Under the pieces are notes generated by a model. That model did no database searches. It saw only the letters and a list, made by a program, of their open reading frames with translations, and was not told where the DNA came from. 64,000 nt of DNA from Pseudonocardia petroleophila. Lineage in GTDB: Bacteria > Actinomycetota > Actinomycetes > Mycobacteriales > Pseudonocardiaceae. Below, piece by piece: positions 9,446-18,452 of the stretch. The stretch lies in assembly GCF_014235185.1 (NCBI RefSeq), contig NZ_CP060131.1, forward strand, positions 317,501 to 381,500, given 5' to 3'. The position numbers and the translations under genes were made by a program. Every line of letters begins with the position of its first letter. Position 1 is the stretch's first letter.

Positions 9446-9505
9446 TGTTAACGCTCACAGCGACCCCCCGAACCCATTGACCGGCCGACTATGTTCGCGC
9501 TAACA
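9446..9505 (+). promoter_or_regulatory. Two LacI-type operators and promoter of the sugar ABC importer
   Basis: TGTTAACGCTCACA (9446-9459) and TGTTCGCGCTAACA (9492-9505) match the two operators in front of araB. Between them TTGACC (9477-9482) is a likely -35, and TAACAA (9501-9506), inside the second operator, is a plausible -10 with an 18-base gap. The importer would therefore be co-regulated with araBDA. The start codon of the binding protein is 82 bases further on. Confidence 0.75.
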
Positions 9506-9587
9506 ATGTGACGGGGGCAACACCGCCCGCACCGCACGTCCGCCCGTCCCACACTTCCGTCCGCCCCACACCCCGTAGAGGACCACG

Positions 9588-10589
9588 ATGTCGACGACGA
9601 CCTCCTTCTCCCGCCGGACAGCGCTGCGCCGATCGGCGGCCGTCCTGCTCCTCGCCGCGAGCCTGGCCGCCTGCGGGTCCGCCCCGTCGGAGGGCGGTGC
9701 GGCGGCCGGCGGCGACGACACCATCACGCTGGGCTTCTCCCAGGTCGGCGCGGAGAGCGGCTGGCGCACCGCCAACACCCAGTCCATCCAGGACTCGGCC
9801 GCGGCCGCCGGCATCGAGCTCCAGTTCTCCGACGCCCAGCAGAAGCAGGAGAACCAGATCCGCGCGATCCGGTCGTTCATCCAGCAGCGCGTGGACGTCA
9901 TCGCCTTCTCCCCGGTCGTCGAGACCGGCTGGGACACCGTCCTGCAGGAGGCCAAGCGGGCGCAGATCCCGGTCGTGCTGACCGACCGCTCCGTCGACTC
10001 CACCGACACCTCGCTCTACGCCACCTTCCTCGGCTCCGACTTCGTCGAGGAGGGCCGCAAGGCCGGCCAGTGGCTGGTCGACCAGGGCGCCGCCGAGCCC
10101 GTGAACGTGGTCGAGCTGCAGGGCACCACCGGTGCCGCGCCGGCGATCGACCGCAAGGAGGGCTTCGCCGAGGCCATCGCCGGCACCCCGAACATCCAGG
10201 TCGTGGCCTCGCAGACCGGGGACTTCACCCGCTCCGGCGGACGCCAGGTCATGGAGGCGTTCCTCGTCTCCCAGCCCGACATCGACGTGGTCTACGCCCA
10301 CAACGACGACATGGCGCTCGGCGCCATCGAGGCCATCGAGGCGGCCGGGCTCGTTCCCGGGCAGGACATCCGGATCATCTCCGTCGACGCGGTCAAGGAC
10401 GGCATGCAGGCACTGGCCGACGGCCGGATCAACTTCATCGTCGAGTGCAACCCGCTGCTCGGCGACCAGCTGATGGACCTGGTCAAGGCGGTCCACGCCG
10501 GCGAGCCGGTGCCGGCCCGCGTCGTCACCGAGGAGACCGTGTTCGACCAGCAGGCCGCGATCGCCGCCCTGCCGAACCGCCTGTACTGA
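9588..10589 (+). CDS. Sugar ABC transporter substrate-binding lipoprotein (YtfQ-like)
   Basis: A 333-residue ribose/galactofuranose-type binding protein. It has an N-terminal lipoprotein signal with Arg pairs, a hydrophobic stretch and the lipobox LAAC near residue 26. The mature part has the type I periplasmic-binding fold: FSQVGAESGWRTANTQS, DAQQKQENQIRAIRSFI, FLGSDFVEEGR, HNDDMALGAIEAIEAAG. It resembles E. coli YtfQ. Being flanked by arabinose genes, its likely ligand is L-arabinose (pyranose or furanose), but this is inferred from context. A strong hairpin after the gene (10598-10629) probably sets its higher expression relative to the transporter core. Confidence 0.9.
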   Translation: MSTTTSFSRRTALRRSAAVLLLAASLAACGSAPSEGGAAAGGDDTITLGFSQVGAESGWRTANTQSIQDSAAAAGIELQFSDAQQKQENQIRAIRSFIQQRVDVIAFSPVVETGWDTVLQEAKRAQIPVVLTDRSVDSTDTSLYATFLGSDFVEEGRKAGQWLVDQGAAEPVNVVELQGTTGAAPAIDRKEGFAEAIAGTPNIQVVASQTGDFTRSGGRQVMEAFLVSQPDIDVVYAHNDDMALGAIEAIEAAGLVPGQDIRIISVDAVKDGMQALADGRINFIVECNPLLGDQLMDLVKAVHAGEPVPARVVTEETVFDQQAAIAALPNRLY

Positions 10590-10597
10590 TCCCGCTC

Positions 10598-10629
10598 CCC
10601 CGGGGCCGGGCCGCCGCCCGGCCCCGGGG
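10598..10629 (+). terminator. Strong GC hairpin after the binding-protein gene
   Basis: A perfect 14-base inverted repeat (CCCCGGGGCCGGGC) with a four-base CGCC loop lies between the binding-protein gene and the ATPase gene. No U-tract follows. In such operons a hairpin here usually attenuates transcription or protects the upstream mRNA so that the binding protein is made in excess. Confidence 0.7.
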
Positions 10630-10651
10630 CCGTTCCGCAGGAGGGACGCCG

Positions 10652-12196
10652 ATGTCCGAGCAACCGGTCCGGACCGACCGGACACCCGTGGTCGAGATGC
10701 GCGGCACCTCGGTCGTCTTCCCCGGGGTCAGGGCGCTCGACGGCGTCGACCTCACCCTGCGCCCCGGCGAGGTGCACGCCCTGATGGGCGAGAACGGCGC
10801 CGGCAAGTCCACGCTGATCAAGGCGCTGACCGGGGTGTACGGCACCGACGGCGGCACGATCATCGTCCGTGGCCGCGCGCAGGAGTTCGCGGGGCCCGCG
10901 CAGGCCCAGGCCGCCGGCATCGCGACGGTGTACCAGGAGGTCAACCTCTGCCCGAACCTCTCGGTCGCGGAGAACATCCTGCTCGGCCGCGAGCCGCGCC
11001 GCCTCGGCCGCATCGACCGCCGGGCCGTCCGCCGCCGCGCCGAGGAGCTGCTCGCCCACCTCGGCCTCGACGTCGACCCCGGCTCGCTGCTCGGCAGCCA
11101 CCCGCTCGCGGTGCAGCAGCTCGTCGCGATCGCCCGCTCCGTCGACACCGACCCCGCCGTCCTCGTCCTCGACGAGCCCACCTCCAGCCTCGACGCCGAC
11201 GAGGTGCGCGAGCTGTTCCGCGTCGTCCGCGGGCTGCGCGACGCGGGCGTCGCGGTCCTGTTCGTCTCGCACTTCCTCGACCAGGTCTACGAGATCGCCG
11301 ACCGCGCCACGATCCTGCGCAACGGCCGGCTCGTCGGGGAGTACCTCCTCGCCGAGCTCCCCCGCGTGCAGATGGTCGCGAAGATGATCGGGCGCGAGCT
11401 GGCGGTGCTCGACGACATCGAGCAGACCGCCGCCGCGTCGACCGTCCCCACGGCCCGGCCCGTCCTGGAGGCCACCGGGCTCGGCCGCACGGGCGCGATC
11501 GCGCCGGCCGACCTCACGGTCCGCGAGGGCGAGGTCGTCGGGCTGGCCGGTCTGCTCGGCTCCGGCCGCACCGAGCTGACCCGGCTGCTGTTCGGCGCCG
11601 ACCGCGCCGACTCCGGCACCGTCGCCGTCGACGGCACCCCGGTCGTGCTGCGCACCCCGCTCGCCGCCATCGACGCCGGCATCGCGCTGTGCTCGGAGGA
11701 CCGCAAGGGCGAGGGCATCATCGGCGACCTCACGGTCCGCGACAACCTGCTGCTCGCCCTGCAGGCCCGCCGCGGCTGGGCCCGCCCCGTCCCCCGCGCG
11801 ACCGCCGACGAGCTCGTCACGAGGTGGATGGGCGCACTGGACATCCGCCCGGCCGACCCCGACGCGCTGATCCGCAACCTCTCCGGCGGCAACCAGCAGA
11901 AGGTGCTGCTGGCCCGCTGGCTGATCACCGAGCCCCGCCTGCTGCTGCTCGACGAGCCCACCCGCGGCATCGACATCGGCGCGAAGGCCCAGATCCAGAA
12001 GCTCGTCGCCGAGCTCGCCGCCGACGGGATGGCGGTGCTGTTCGTCTCCGCCGAGCTGGAGGAGGTGCTGCGCCTGTCCGACCGGGTCGCGGTGCTGCGC
12101 GACCGCCACAAGGTCGCCGAGCTGAGTCGCGACGACGCCGACATCGACCGCGTCATGGACCTGATCGCCCGCGGAGGGACCCACCGTGCCGTCTGA
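10652..12196 (+). CDS. Sugar ABC transporter ATPase (YtfR-like, two nucleotide-binding domains)
   Basis: A 514-residue duplicated ATPase of the RbsA/MglA/YtfR type that powers sugar import. Domain 1 has Walker A GENGAGKST (about residue 50) and Walker B VLVLDEPTSSLD. Domain 2, from about 275, has the degenerate Walker A-like GLLGSGRTELTR, the signature LSGGNQQKV and Walker B LLLLDEPTRGID, as normal for this family. The ATG at 10652 has a GGAGGG Shine-Dalgarno. The 3' end overlaps the next permease gene by 11 bases. Confidence 0.93.
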   Translation: MSEQPVRTDRTPVVEMRGTSVVFPGVRALDGVDLTLRPGEVHALMGENGAGKSTLIKALTGVYGTDGGTIIVRGRAQEFAGPAQAQAAGIATVYQEVNLCPNLSVAENILLGREPRRLGRIDRRAVRRRAEELLAHLGLDVDPGSLLGSHPLAVQQLVAIARSVDTDPAVLVLDEPTSSLDADEVRELFRVVRGLRDAGVAVLFVSHFLDQVYEIADRATILRNGRLVGEYLLAELPRVQMVAKMIGRELAVLDDIEQTAAASTVPTARPVLEATGLGRTGAIAPADLTVREGEVVGLAGLLGSGRTELTRLLFGADRADSGTVAVDGTPVVLRTPLAAIDAGIALCSEDRKGEGIIGDLTVRDNLLLALQARRGWARPVPRATADELVTRWMGALDIRPADPDALIRNLSGGNQQKVLLARWLITEPRLLLLDEPTRGIDIGAKAQIQKLVAELAADGMAVLFVSAELEEVLRLSDRVAVLRDRHKVAELSRDDADIDRVMDLIARGGTHRAV

Positions 12197-13295
12197 GAAG
12201 CCGCCGTCTGAGAAGTCGCCGTCCGGCACCCGCCGCCGCGCGCTCCTGCGCTCGCCCCTGCTGTGGCCGCTCCTCGCCCTCGCCGGGCTCCTGCTCTACA
12301 ACCTCCTGGTCACCCCGGCGTTCTTCGCGCTGCGGGTCCAGGACGGCCACCTGTTCGGCAGCGTGGTCGACGTCCTGCGCAACGGCGCCCCCACCGCGCT
12401 CATCGCGCTCGCGATGACCCTGGTGATCGCCACCCGCGGCATCGACCTGTCGGTCGGGGCGTCGGTCGCGATCTCCGGTGCGGTCGCCTGCACCTGGATC
12501 GCGGGCTCGCCGGACCCGACCTCGCCCGGCACCGCCGTCGTCGCGGTCCTGCTGGCGGTCGGCCTGTGCCTGGTGCTCGGCACGTTCAACGGCTTCCTCG
12601 TGGCCGGGCTCGGCATCCAGCCGATCATCGCGACGCTGGTGCTGATGACCGCGGGCCGCGGGCTCGCCCAGCTGATCACCGACGGCCAGATCGTCACCGT
12701 GTCCAACCCGTTCTTCTCCGGCATCGGCGGCGGCTTCCTGCTCGGCCTGCCGATCCCGGTGCTGGTCACCGCGGCGGCGTTCGCCGTGGTCGCGCTCGTC
12801 ACGCGGCGCACCGCGCTCGGCCTGCTCGTCGAGTCGGTCGGGGTCAACCCGACCGCGAGCCGCCTCGCCGGGATCCGGGCGCGCGGCATCGTCTGGAGCG
12901 TCTACGTCCTCGCCGCCGTCTGCGCGGGCGTGGCCGGGTTGATGATCAGCTCGACGGTCAACGCGGCCGACGCCAACAACGCCGGGCTGTGGATCGAGCT
13001 CGACGCGATCCTCGCCGTCGTCATCGGCGGCACGCTGCTCACCGGCGGCCGCTACTCGATCACCGGCACGCTGGTCGGCGCGCTCGTCCTGCAGACCCTC
13101 ACCACCACCGTCTACACGACCGGCATCCGGCCCGAGGTCACGCTCGTGTTCAAGGCGCTGGTGATCATCGCGGTGTGCCTGCTGCAGTCGCCGAAGCTGC
13201 GCGGCTCCTCGACCCGGCGGCGCCGCGGAAGTCCTCCGCCCGCGGCGCCGCCGACCCCGCTCGTGACCGAGCCGACCCCTGCGAGCGCCCGATGA
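12186..13295 (+). CDS. Sugar ABC transporter permease (YtfT-like)
   Basis: A 369-residue membrane permease of the ribose/xylose/galactofuranose family (BPD_transp_2) with about eight to ten hydrophobic segments. Landmarks are TRGIDLSVGASVAISGAV, the FNGFLV cytoplasmic loop and ELDAILAVVIGGTLLTGGR. It starts with GTG at 12186 inside the end of the ATPase gene; the first 16 residues are a repetitive Ser/Lys/Pro tract (SEKPPSEKSP). It is one of two different permeases, which would form the heterodimeric channel typical of YtfT/YjfF systems. The end overlaps the next gene by ATGA. Confidence 0.9.
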   Translation: MPSEKPPSEKSPSGTRRRALLRSPLLWPLLALAGLLLYNLLVTPAFFALRVQDGHLFGSVVDVLRNGAPTALIALAMTLVIATRGIDLSVGASVAISGAVACTWIAGSPDPTSPGTAVVAVLLAVGLCLVLGTFNGFLVAGLGIQPIIATLVLMTAGRGLAQLITDGQIVTVSNPFFSGIGGGFLLGLPIPVLVTAAAFAVVALVTRRTALGLLVESVGVNPTASRLAGIRARGIVWSVYVLAAVCAGVAGLMISSTVNAADANNAGLWIELDAILAVVIGGTLLTGGRYSITGTLVGALVLQTLTTTVYTTGIRPEVTLVFKALVIIAVCLLQSPKLRGSSTRRRRGSPPPAAPPTPLVTEPTPASAR

Positions 13296-14308
13296 CCGCC
13301 ACCACCACCGCCCCCGCTCCGGGGACGACGCGCCGACGCCGCCCCGGGATGCCGTCCGGCCAGACGCTGCCCGTCCTCGTCACGTTCGTGCTGTTCGTGG
13401 CGCTGTTCACGGTCGGCTCCCTGCGCTACGACTCGTTCTTCTCCGCGCAGGTGCTGCTCAACCTGTTCGTCGACAACGCCTTCCTCGTCGTGCTCGCCGT
13501 CGGCATGACGTTCGTGATCCTCACCGGCGGCATCGACCTCTCCGTCGGGGCCGTGGTGGCCCTGTCGGGCGTGCTCGCGGCCCGGCTGCTCGCCGCGGGC
13601 TGGGCGCCGGTGCCGGTCATGCTCACCGTGCTGCTGGTCGGGCTCGCGCTCGGCACGGCGATGGGCGCGGTGATCCAGCACCTCGAGGTGCAGCCGTTCG
13701 TCGTCACGCTCGCGGGGATGTTCCTGGCCCGCGGCATGTGCTTCGTGATCAGCGTGGAGTCGATCCCGATCCGCGACCCCCTGTTCACCGCGATCGCGCA
13801 GTCGGCGATCACGCTGCCCGGCGACACGTTCGTCAGCCCGTCGGCGCTGCTCGCGGTGGCCGTCGTCGCCGTCGCCGCGTACGTCCTGCACTCCACCCGG
13901 TTCGGCCGCAGCGTCTACGCCGTCGGCGGCAACGAGCACTCCGCGATGCTGATGGGCCTCCCGGTCGCCCGCACCAAGGTGGCCGTCTACGCCATCAGCG
14001 GCACCTGCTCCGCACTGGCCGGGCTGCTGTTCGGCTTCTACTCGCTGTCGGGCTACAGCCTGGCCGCGGTCGGCACCGAGCTCGACGCCATCGCCGCCGT
14101 CGTCATCGGCGGCACGCTGCTCTCCGGCGGCGTCGGGCTGGTCGTCGGGTCGCTGCTCGGGGTGCTGGTGCTGGGCATCATCCAGACCTTCATCTCCTTC
14201 GAGGGCACGCTCAGCTCCTGGTGGACGCGCATCGTGATCGGCGTCCTGCTGCTGGTGTTCGTCGTGCTGCAGCGGCTGCTGGTGCGCACCCCGTCGGGCG
14301 CTCCGTGA
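13292..14308 (+). CDS. Sugar ABC transporter permease (YjfF-like)
   Basis: A 338-residue permease paralogous to the preceding gene. The family motif TGGIDLSVGAVVALSGVL follows two hydrophobic segments, then NEHSAMLMGLPV and ELDAIAAVVIGGTLLSGG. Having two different permeases points to the YtfT/YjfF layout instead of the single-permease RbsC layout. The ATG at 13292 overlaps the stop of the first permease; the stop overlaps a possible GTG start of the next regulator. Confidence 0.9.
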   Translation: MTATTTAPAPGTTRRRRPGMPSGQTLPVLVTFVLFVALFTVGSLRYDSFFSAQVLLNLFVDNAFLVVLAVGMTFVILTGGIDLSVGAVVALSGVLAARLLAAGWAPVPVMLTVLLVGLALGTAMGAVIQHLEVQPFVVTLAGMFLARGMCFVISVESIPIRDPLFTAIAQSAITLPGDTFVSPSALLAVAVVAVAAYVLHSTRFGRSVYAVGGNEHSAMLMGLPVARTKVAVYAISGTCSALAGLLFGFYSLSGYSLAAVGTELDAIAAVVIGGTLLSGGVGLVVGSLLGVLVLGIIQTFISFEGTLSSWWTRIVIGVLLLVFVVLQRLLVRTPSGAP

Positions 14309-14322
14309 GGGGGCAGCCCGTC

Positions 14323-15327
14323 ATGGCCGATGTCGCCCGCCTCGCCGGGGTGTCGCACCAGACCGTGTCCCGCGTCGTCAACGGGCACCCGCACATCCGC
14401 CCGGCCACCCGCAGCCGCGTCGAGGACGCGATCGCCGCGCTGGGCTACCGCCCCAACGGGGTCGCCCGGGCGCTGGCCGTGCGCCGGTCCGGGACGATCG
14501 GCGTGGTCAGCACCGACACCGCGCTGCACGGCCCGGCCACCGTGCAGCGCTCGGTCGAGGAGGCCGCGGCCCGCGCCGGGTACGTCGCCACGACCGTCAC
14601 GATCCGCGAGGCCACGACCGACGAGCTGGGCCGCGCGCTGGACCGGCTGGTCCGCGCCACCGTCGAGGGGATCGTGCTGGTCGCCGGGTCGGACGCCGCG
14701 CTGCTGCTGGCCCGCAGCGCCGACTTCCCGGTGCCGCTCGTGGTGGCCCAGGGCGACCTGACGGCGTCGGGCTCGGCCGTGGGCGTCGACCAGCTCCAGG
14801 GGGCGCGGGCCGCGACCCGGCACCTGATCGGGCTCGGCCACACCCGCATCGCGCACGTGTCCGGACCGCTGGGCTGGCCCGAGGCCCGCGCCCGCCGGGA
14901 GGGCTGGCTCGGTGAGCTCGCCGCCGCCGGGCTCGACCCCGGCCCCGAGCACGAGGGCGACTGGACCCCGGCCGGCGGCCACGCGGCGGGGCTGCTGCTC
15001 GCCGCGCAGCCCGACGTCACCGCCGTGTTCGTCGCCAACGACCACATGGCCGTCGGGCTGCTGCGGGCGCTCGTCGAGGCCGGCCGCGGCGTGCCGGGCG
15101 ACGTCAGCGTCGTCGGCTTCGACGACATCCCCGAGGCCGGCTACCTGCTCCCCCCGCTCACGACGGTGCGCCAGGACTTCGCCACGGTCGGACGGCGCGC
15201 GATCGAGGTGCTGCACGGCATGCTCACCGGCGTGCCCGATCCCGGTCCCCGCCTGACCACGCCCGTGCTGGCGCCGCGGGCCAGCACCGCCGCCCCCGGC
15301 ACCCCGGCCGTGCGGGTGGCGTCGTGA
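14323..15327 (+). CDS. LacI-family regulator, second copy in the arabinose locus
   Basis: A 334-residue LacI/GalR regulator beginning MADVARLAGVSHQTVSRV, with hinge NGVARALAVRRSG and a sugar domain ending GFDDIPEAGYLLPPLTTVRQ. ATG at 14323 is chosen because GAGGGGG lies about nine bases upstream; a GTG at 14305 overlapping the permease stop would add six residues but lacks a Shine-Dalgarno. It sits in the operon with the importer, so it may autoregulate it. The recognition helix equals that of the regulator at 4432, but the sugar domain differs, which suggests a second inducer or cooperative control. Confidence 0.9.
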   Translation: MADVARLAGVSHQTVSRVVNGHPHIRPATRSRVEDAIAALGYRPNGVARALAVRRSGTIGVVSTDTALHGPATVQRSVEEAAARAGYVATTVTIREATTDELGRALDRLVRATVEGIVLVAGSDAALLLARSADFPVPLVVAQGDLTASGSAVGVDQLQGARAATRHLIGLGHTRIAHVSGPLGWPEARARREGWLGELAAAGLDPGPEHEGDWTPAGGHAAGLLLAAQPDVTAVFVANDHMAVGLLRALVEAGRGVPGDVSVVGFDDIPEAGYLLPPLTTVRQDFATVGRRAIEVLHGMLTGVPDPGPRLTTPVLAPRASTAAPGTPAVRVAS

Positions 15328-16319
15328 TCGAGCTGCGCAGCGACGTCCTCACCGTCGGCGTCGTGCCGCACGGGGCCCGGCTGGCCCGGCTCGTCGCACC
15401 GGACCGCGACGGCGTGCCGGGCGAGGTCGTGCTCGGCCTCGCCGAGGACGCCTACCCCGGCGACCGCGCCTACCTCGGCGCCACCGTCGGCCGCTTCGCC
15501 AACCGCATCGCGGGCGGCCGGTTCGTCCTCGACGGCCGGGAGCACCGGGTCCCCTGCAACGAGCCGCGGACGGCCCTGCACGGCGGGCCGGTCGGGCTCG
15601 ACCACGCCGACTTCGCCGCGGGCGAGGTCCGCTCGTCCCCCGGCGGGCAGTGCGTCACGCTGCGCCACCGCCACGGCGGCGACGGCTTCCCCGGCACCCT
15701 CGACGTCGCCGTGACCTACACCGCGCGCGGCCCGGAGCTGCACATCGGGATCCTCGCCGTGACCGACGCCGCCACCGTCGTCAACCTGACCAACCACGCC
15801 TACTTCCACCTGGGCGGCGGCGGGCCGGTCGGCGGCCACGAGGTGCGGGTGTTCGCCGACCGCTACCTCCCCGTCGACGACGACCTGATCCCGACCGGCG
15901 AGCTCGCCCCGGTCGGGGGCACCCCGTTCGACCTGCGCTCCCCCGCCCGGATCGACGCCGGGCTGGCCGCCGACCACCCCCAGCTCGGGGTCGCGGGCGG
16001 CTACGACCACACGTTCGTCCTCGACGGGTCCGGGCCGGTCGCGGGCGAGCTGCGGGCCGCCGCGCACGTCCGCGAGCCGGGACGCGGCCGGACCCTCACG
16101 GTGTTCACCGACCAGCCGGGCGTGCAGTTCTACTCCGGCAACATGCTCGACGGCACCGTCACGCTGCACGACGGCCGCCGGGCCGGGTACCGCGAGGCGT
16201 TCTGCCTGGAGCCCCAGCACTTCCCGGACTCGCCCAACCGACCGGAGTTCCCGTCGACGGTGCTACGGCCCGGGGAGGAGCGCCGCACCCGGATCCTGCT
16301 GCGCCTCGGGATGGACTAG
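15324..16319 (+). CDS. galM: Aldose 1-epimerase (mutarotase)
   Basis: A 331-residue GalM-family enzyme that interconverts alpha and beta anomers of aldoses. Signature stretches: GATVGRFANRIAGGRF, TALHGGPVGLDHADF, LTNHAYFHLGG (catalytic His), GGYDHTFVLDG, and FTDQPGVQFYSGN. A Glu near FCLEPQHFPDSPN is the expected catalytic base. GTG start at 15324 overlaps the regulator stop. As the last gene of the arabinose locus it probably supplies the anomer used by the isomerase. It is followed by a convergent gene only 13 bases away, with no clear terminator. Confidence 0.92.
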   Translation: MIELRSDVLTVGVVPHGARLARLVAPDRDGVPGEVVLGLAEDAYPGDRAYLGATVGRFANRIAGGRFVLDGREHRVPCNEPRTALHGGPVGLDHADFAAGEVRSSPGGQCVTLRHRHGGDGFPGTLDVAVTYTARGPELHIGILAVTDAATVVNLTNHAYFHLGGGGPVGGHEVRVFADRYLPVDDDLIPTGELAPVGGTPFDLRSPARIDAGLAADHPQLGVAGGYDHTFVLDGSGPVAGELRAAAHVREPGRGRTLTVFTDQPGVQFYSGNMLDGTVTLHDGRRAGYREAFCLEPQHFPDSPNRPEFPSTVLRPGEERRTRILLRLGMD

Positions 16320-16332
16320 GTGTACCCGGCAA

Positions 16333-17526
16333 CTAGGGCGGCCCGAGCTCCAGCTCCACCCGGCCGAAGGCGAACCCGTCGACGTCGGAGCGGGAGGGCC
16401 AGCGGCGGGCCCGGCCCAGCGCCCGCGTGCTGTAGGCCGTGGCGGCCACGGTGTCGCCGCGGCGCAGCACCACGGTCGCCAGGTCGCCGTCGACGAGCGC
16501 GCGGACCGCGGCGCCCACCGCCCACCGCGGCAGCGGGGCGTCGACGCGCATCCGCACCCGGGCCCGCAGGAGCTGGTCGGGGCTCCACCGCTCCCCGATC
16601 TCCATGTCGTGGTGCTCCTGGTCGCGAAGCGACGACGCCACCAGCGCCGCCCCCGGACCCGGCTCGATCGTGACGAGCACGTCCGGCAGCCCGCCGGGCG
16701 GACCGCCGCGGCGCGTCCCCGGCTCCGGCACCAGCTCGGCGAGCCGGGCCCGCTCCAGCTCCTTCTCCTGCCGCTTCTCCGGGGTGTCCCCGCCGCGCAG
16801 CGCCCAGTCCGGCCCGTCGTGCCAGGCCACCGCGGTGGGCTCGTGCACGAGCACCGCGCCGTTGTTCCAGGCGCGGTAGGCCAGGTCCCAGTCCTCGCCG
16901 CCGTAGCCGACGTACCGCTCGTCGAAGCCGCCGAGGTCGTCGAACAGGGAGCGGCGGCACGCCAGCACCGCGCTGATGACGAACCGGAAGGAGGTGCCGT
17001 CGGCGTCGAGGAGGTCGCGCGTCTCGACGTAGGCCTTGCGCAGCCACGCCGGTTCCGGCAGCTCGGGCCGGGTGCGCGGGTCGGTCCCCGGCGGCAGGCC
17101 GGTCAGGTCGACGTGCCGGCGCCGCCCGACAGCGAGCACGTCGGGACAGCGGGCGACGCGCGCGGTCAGGCGCTCCAGGAACTCCGGCTCGGGCACGGTG
17201 TCGGCGTCGAGGAACACCAGCACCTCACCGCCGGTCGCGGCGACGCCGAGGTTGCGCGCGGCGGCGGCACGGAACCCCAGGTCCTCCTGGGTGACCACCC
17301 GCACCGGCGGGCCGCCGGTGCGGGGCTCGGGGGGCGGGTCCGAGCCGTCGTCGGCGATCACGACCTCGACCGGCGGCAGCGTCTGGTGGCACAGCGCGTG
17401 CCAGGTCCGGGCGAGCTGCTCGGGCTGGTCGTAGTGCGCCACGACGACGCTCACCCGCGGGCGCGGGGCCGGGTGGTCGTCGAGCAGGTCGTAGCGGTTG
17501 CCCGGCACGAGCACGTCGGTCAGCAC
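16333..17526 (-). CDS. Family 2 glycosyltransferase with galactosyltransferase-type C-terminus
   Basis: A 397-residue GT-A enzyme. The N-terminus has VSVVVAHYDQ and VVIADDGSDPP, then the donor-binding FLDADTVPEPEF. The GGFDERYVGYGGEDWD block near 220 is the acceptor/catalytic motif of N-terminal galactosyltransferase-like domains. The last roughly 100 residues (from about 295) form an extra domain I do not recognise. GTG at 17526 has a GGAGGG Shine-Dalgarno eight bases upstream and overlaps the stop of the next gene (GTGCTGA). Last gene of a three-gene leftward glycosyltransferase operon. Sugar donor and acceptor are unknown. Confidence 0.85.
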   Translation of the reverse strand: MLTDVLVPGNRYDLLDDHPAPRPRVSVVVAHYDQPEQLARTWHALCHQTLPPVEVVIADDGSDPPPEPRTGGPPVRVVTQEDLGFRAAAARNLGVAATGGEVLVFLDADTVPEPEFLERLTARVARCPDVLAVGRRRHVDLTGLPPGTDPRTRPELPEPAWLRKAYVETRDLLDADGTSFRFVISAVLACRRSLFDDLGGFDERYVGYGGEDWDLAYRAWNNGAVLVHEPTAVAWHDGPDWALRGGDTPEKRQEKELERARLAELVPEPGTRRGGPPGGLPDVLVTIEPGPGAALVASSLRDQEHHDMEIGERWSPDQLLRARVRMRVDAPLPRWAVGAAVRALVDGDLATVVLRRGDTVAATAYSTRALGRARRWPSRSDVDGFAFGRVELELGPP

Positions 17527-18452
17527 GCGAGGACCCTCCGGTAGAGCGCGGCGTGGGCGGCCCCGGCGGTGCAGCGCGGCGGCGCGGCGAGCCGGGTGCG
17601 GGCCGGGTCGGCCAGCGCGTCGGTGACGTCCAGCCTGCCGTAGGTGATCACCGAGCCGGGACGGCGGGTGGCCTGCTCCCGGACGTAGGGGCCGTCGGCG
17701 GCGAGCGGGCGGCGGCCGCAGGCCCACCAGGTGGCCAGCGTGCCGCTCGCGCTCACGGTCCGGCCGGGCACGACCGGCACCGTGACGGCGCGGGCCGCCG
17801 CGGTGAGGTCGGCGTCGCTCAGCGCGCCGGTGACGACCAGGTCGACGCCGTCCGCGGCGGCCCGTGCCCGCAGCTCCGCCACCAGCGTCCCGTGCCCGGG
17901 GGACGCCCCGCCCGCGGCCACCACCCGCGGCCGCGACGGGTGGCGGGCGGCCGCGTCGAGCACGTCGGCGTGTCCCTTGCCGGGGTAGACGAAGCCCAGC
18001 ACGCCGAGCGTCGGGCGGTCCGCCCAGGCGGGCTCCGCCCCGCCGGGCACCGGGTCCGGCACCGGCAGCCCGACGACCGTCGCGGCCCGCCCGGACAACG
18101 CCGCGACCTTGGCCGCCTCGTGCTCGGCGGACACGACGACGGCGTCGCAGGCGGCGACGACCCGCGCGTAGCCCGCGGTGCGGCGGGCGTCGCGGGCCGG
18201 GTCGGGGTCGGCGCCGGGCACATCGTGCAGGGTCACCACGAGCGGCCGCGGCGCACCGGCGGCCCAGGAGGTGAACGCGTCGGCGGCGGAGGCGATGTCG
18301 GGGCCCCACAGGGCGTCGGTGAACTGGGCGTGCACGAGGTCCGGGGGCCCGGCGGAGCCCACCCCGTGCTCCGCCGCGCGGGCGGCGACGAGTGCCGCGT
18401 GCCGCACCACCCCGTGGTCGGGCGGGCCCGGGGCGACCGGACGCACGATCAC
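17520..18452 (-). CDS. GT-B glycosyltransferase-like protein
   Basis: A 310-residue protein with a GT4-like layout: an N-terminal Rossmann-type half (DLVHAQFTDALWG, PLVVTLHDVPGADPD) and a C-terminal half with RPTLGVLGFVYPGKGHADVL and a VVTGALSDADL loop. It lacks the usual ExxGxxxxE donor motif; the corresponding stretch reads VPVVPGRTVSASGTLATW, so activity is not certain. GTG at 18452 overlaps the stop of the upstream gene (GTGA). It is coupled to two other glycosyltransferase genes. No signal peptide, so it is probably cytoplasmic. Confidence 0.7.
   Translation of the reverse strand: MIVRPVAPGPPDHGVVRHAALVAARAAEHGVGSAGPPDLVHAQFTDALWGPDIASAADAFTSWAAGAPRPLVVTLHDVPGADPDPARDARRTAGYARVVAACDAVVVSAEHEAAKVAALSGRAATVVGLPVPDPVPGGAEPAWADRPTLGVLGFVYPGKGHADVLDAAARHPSRPRVVAAGGASPGHGTLVAELRARAAADGVDLVVTGALSDADLTAAARAVTVPVVPGRTVSASGTLATWWACGRRPLAADGPYVREQATRRPGSVITYGRLDVTDALADPARTRLAAPPRCTAGAAHAALYRRVLAC

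Noticed and set aside
17527..18309. N-terminal extension of the GT2 gene at 16333
   Set aside because: Overlaps the neighbouring glycosyltransferase in another frame and is low-complexity; the GTG at 17526 has a good Shine-Dalgarno and starts the GT2 fold.
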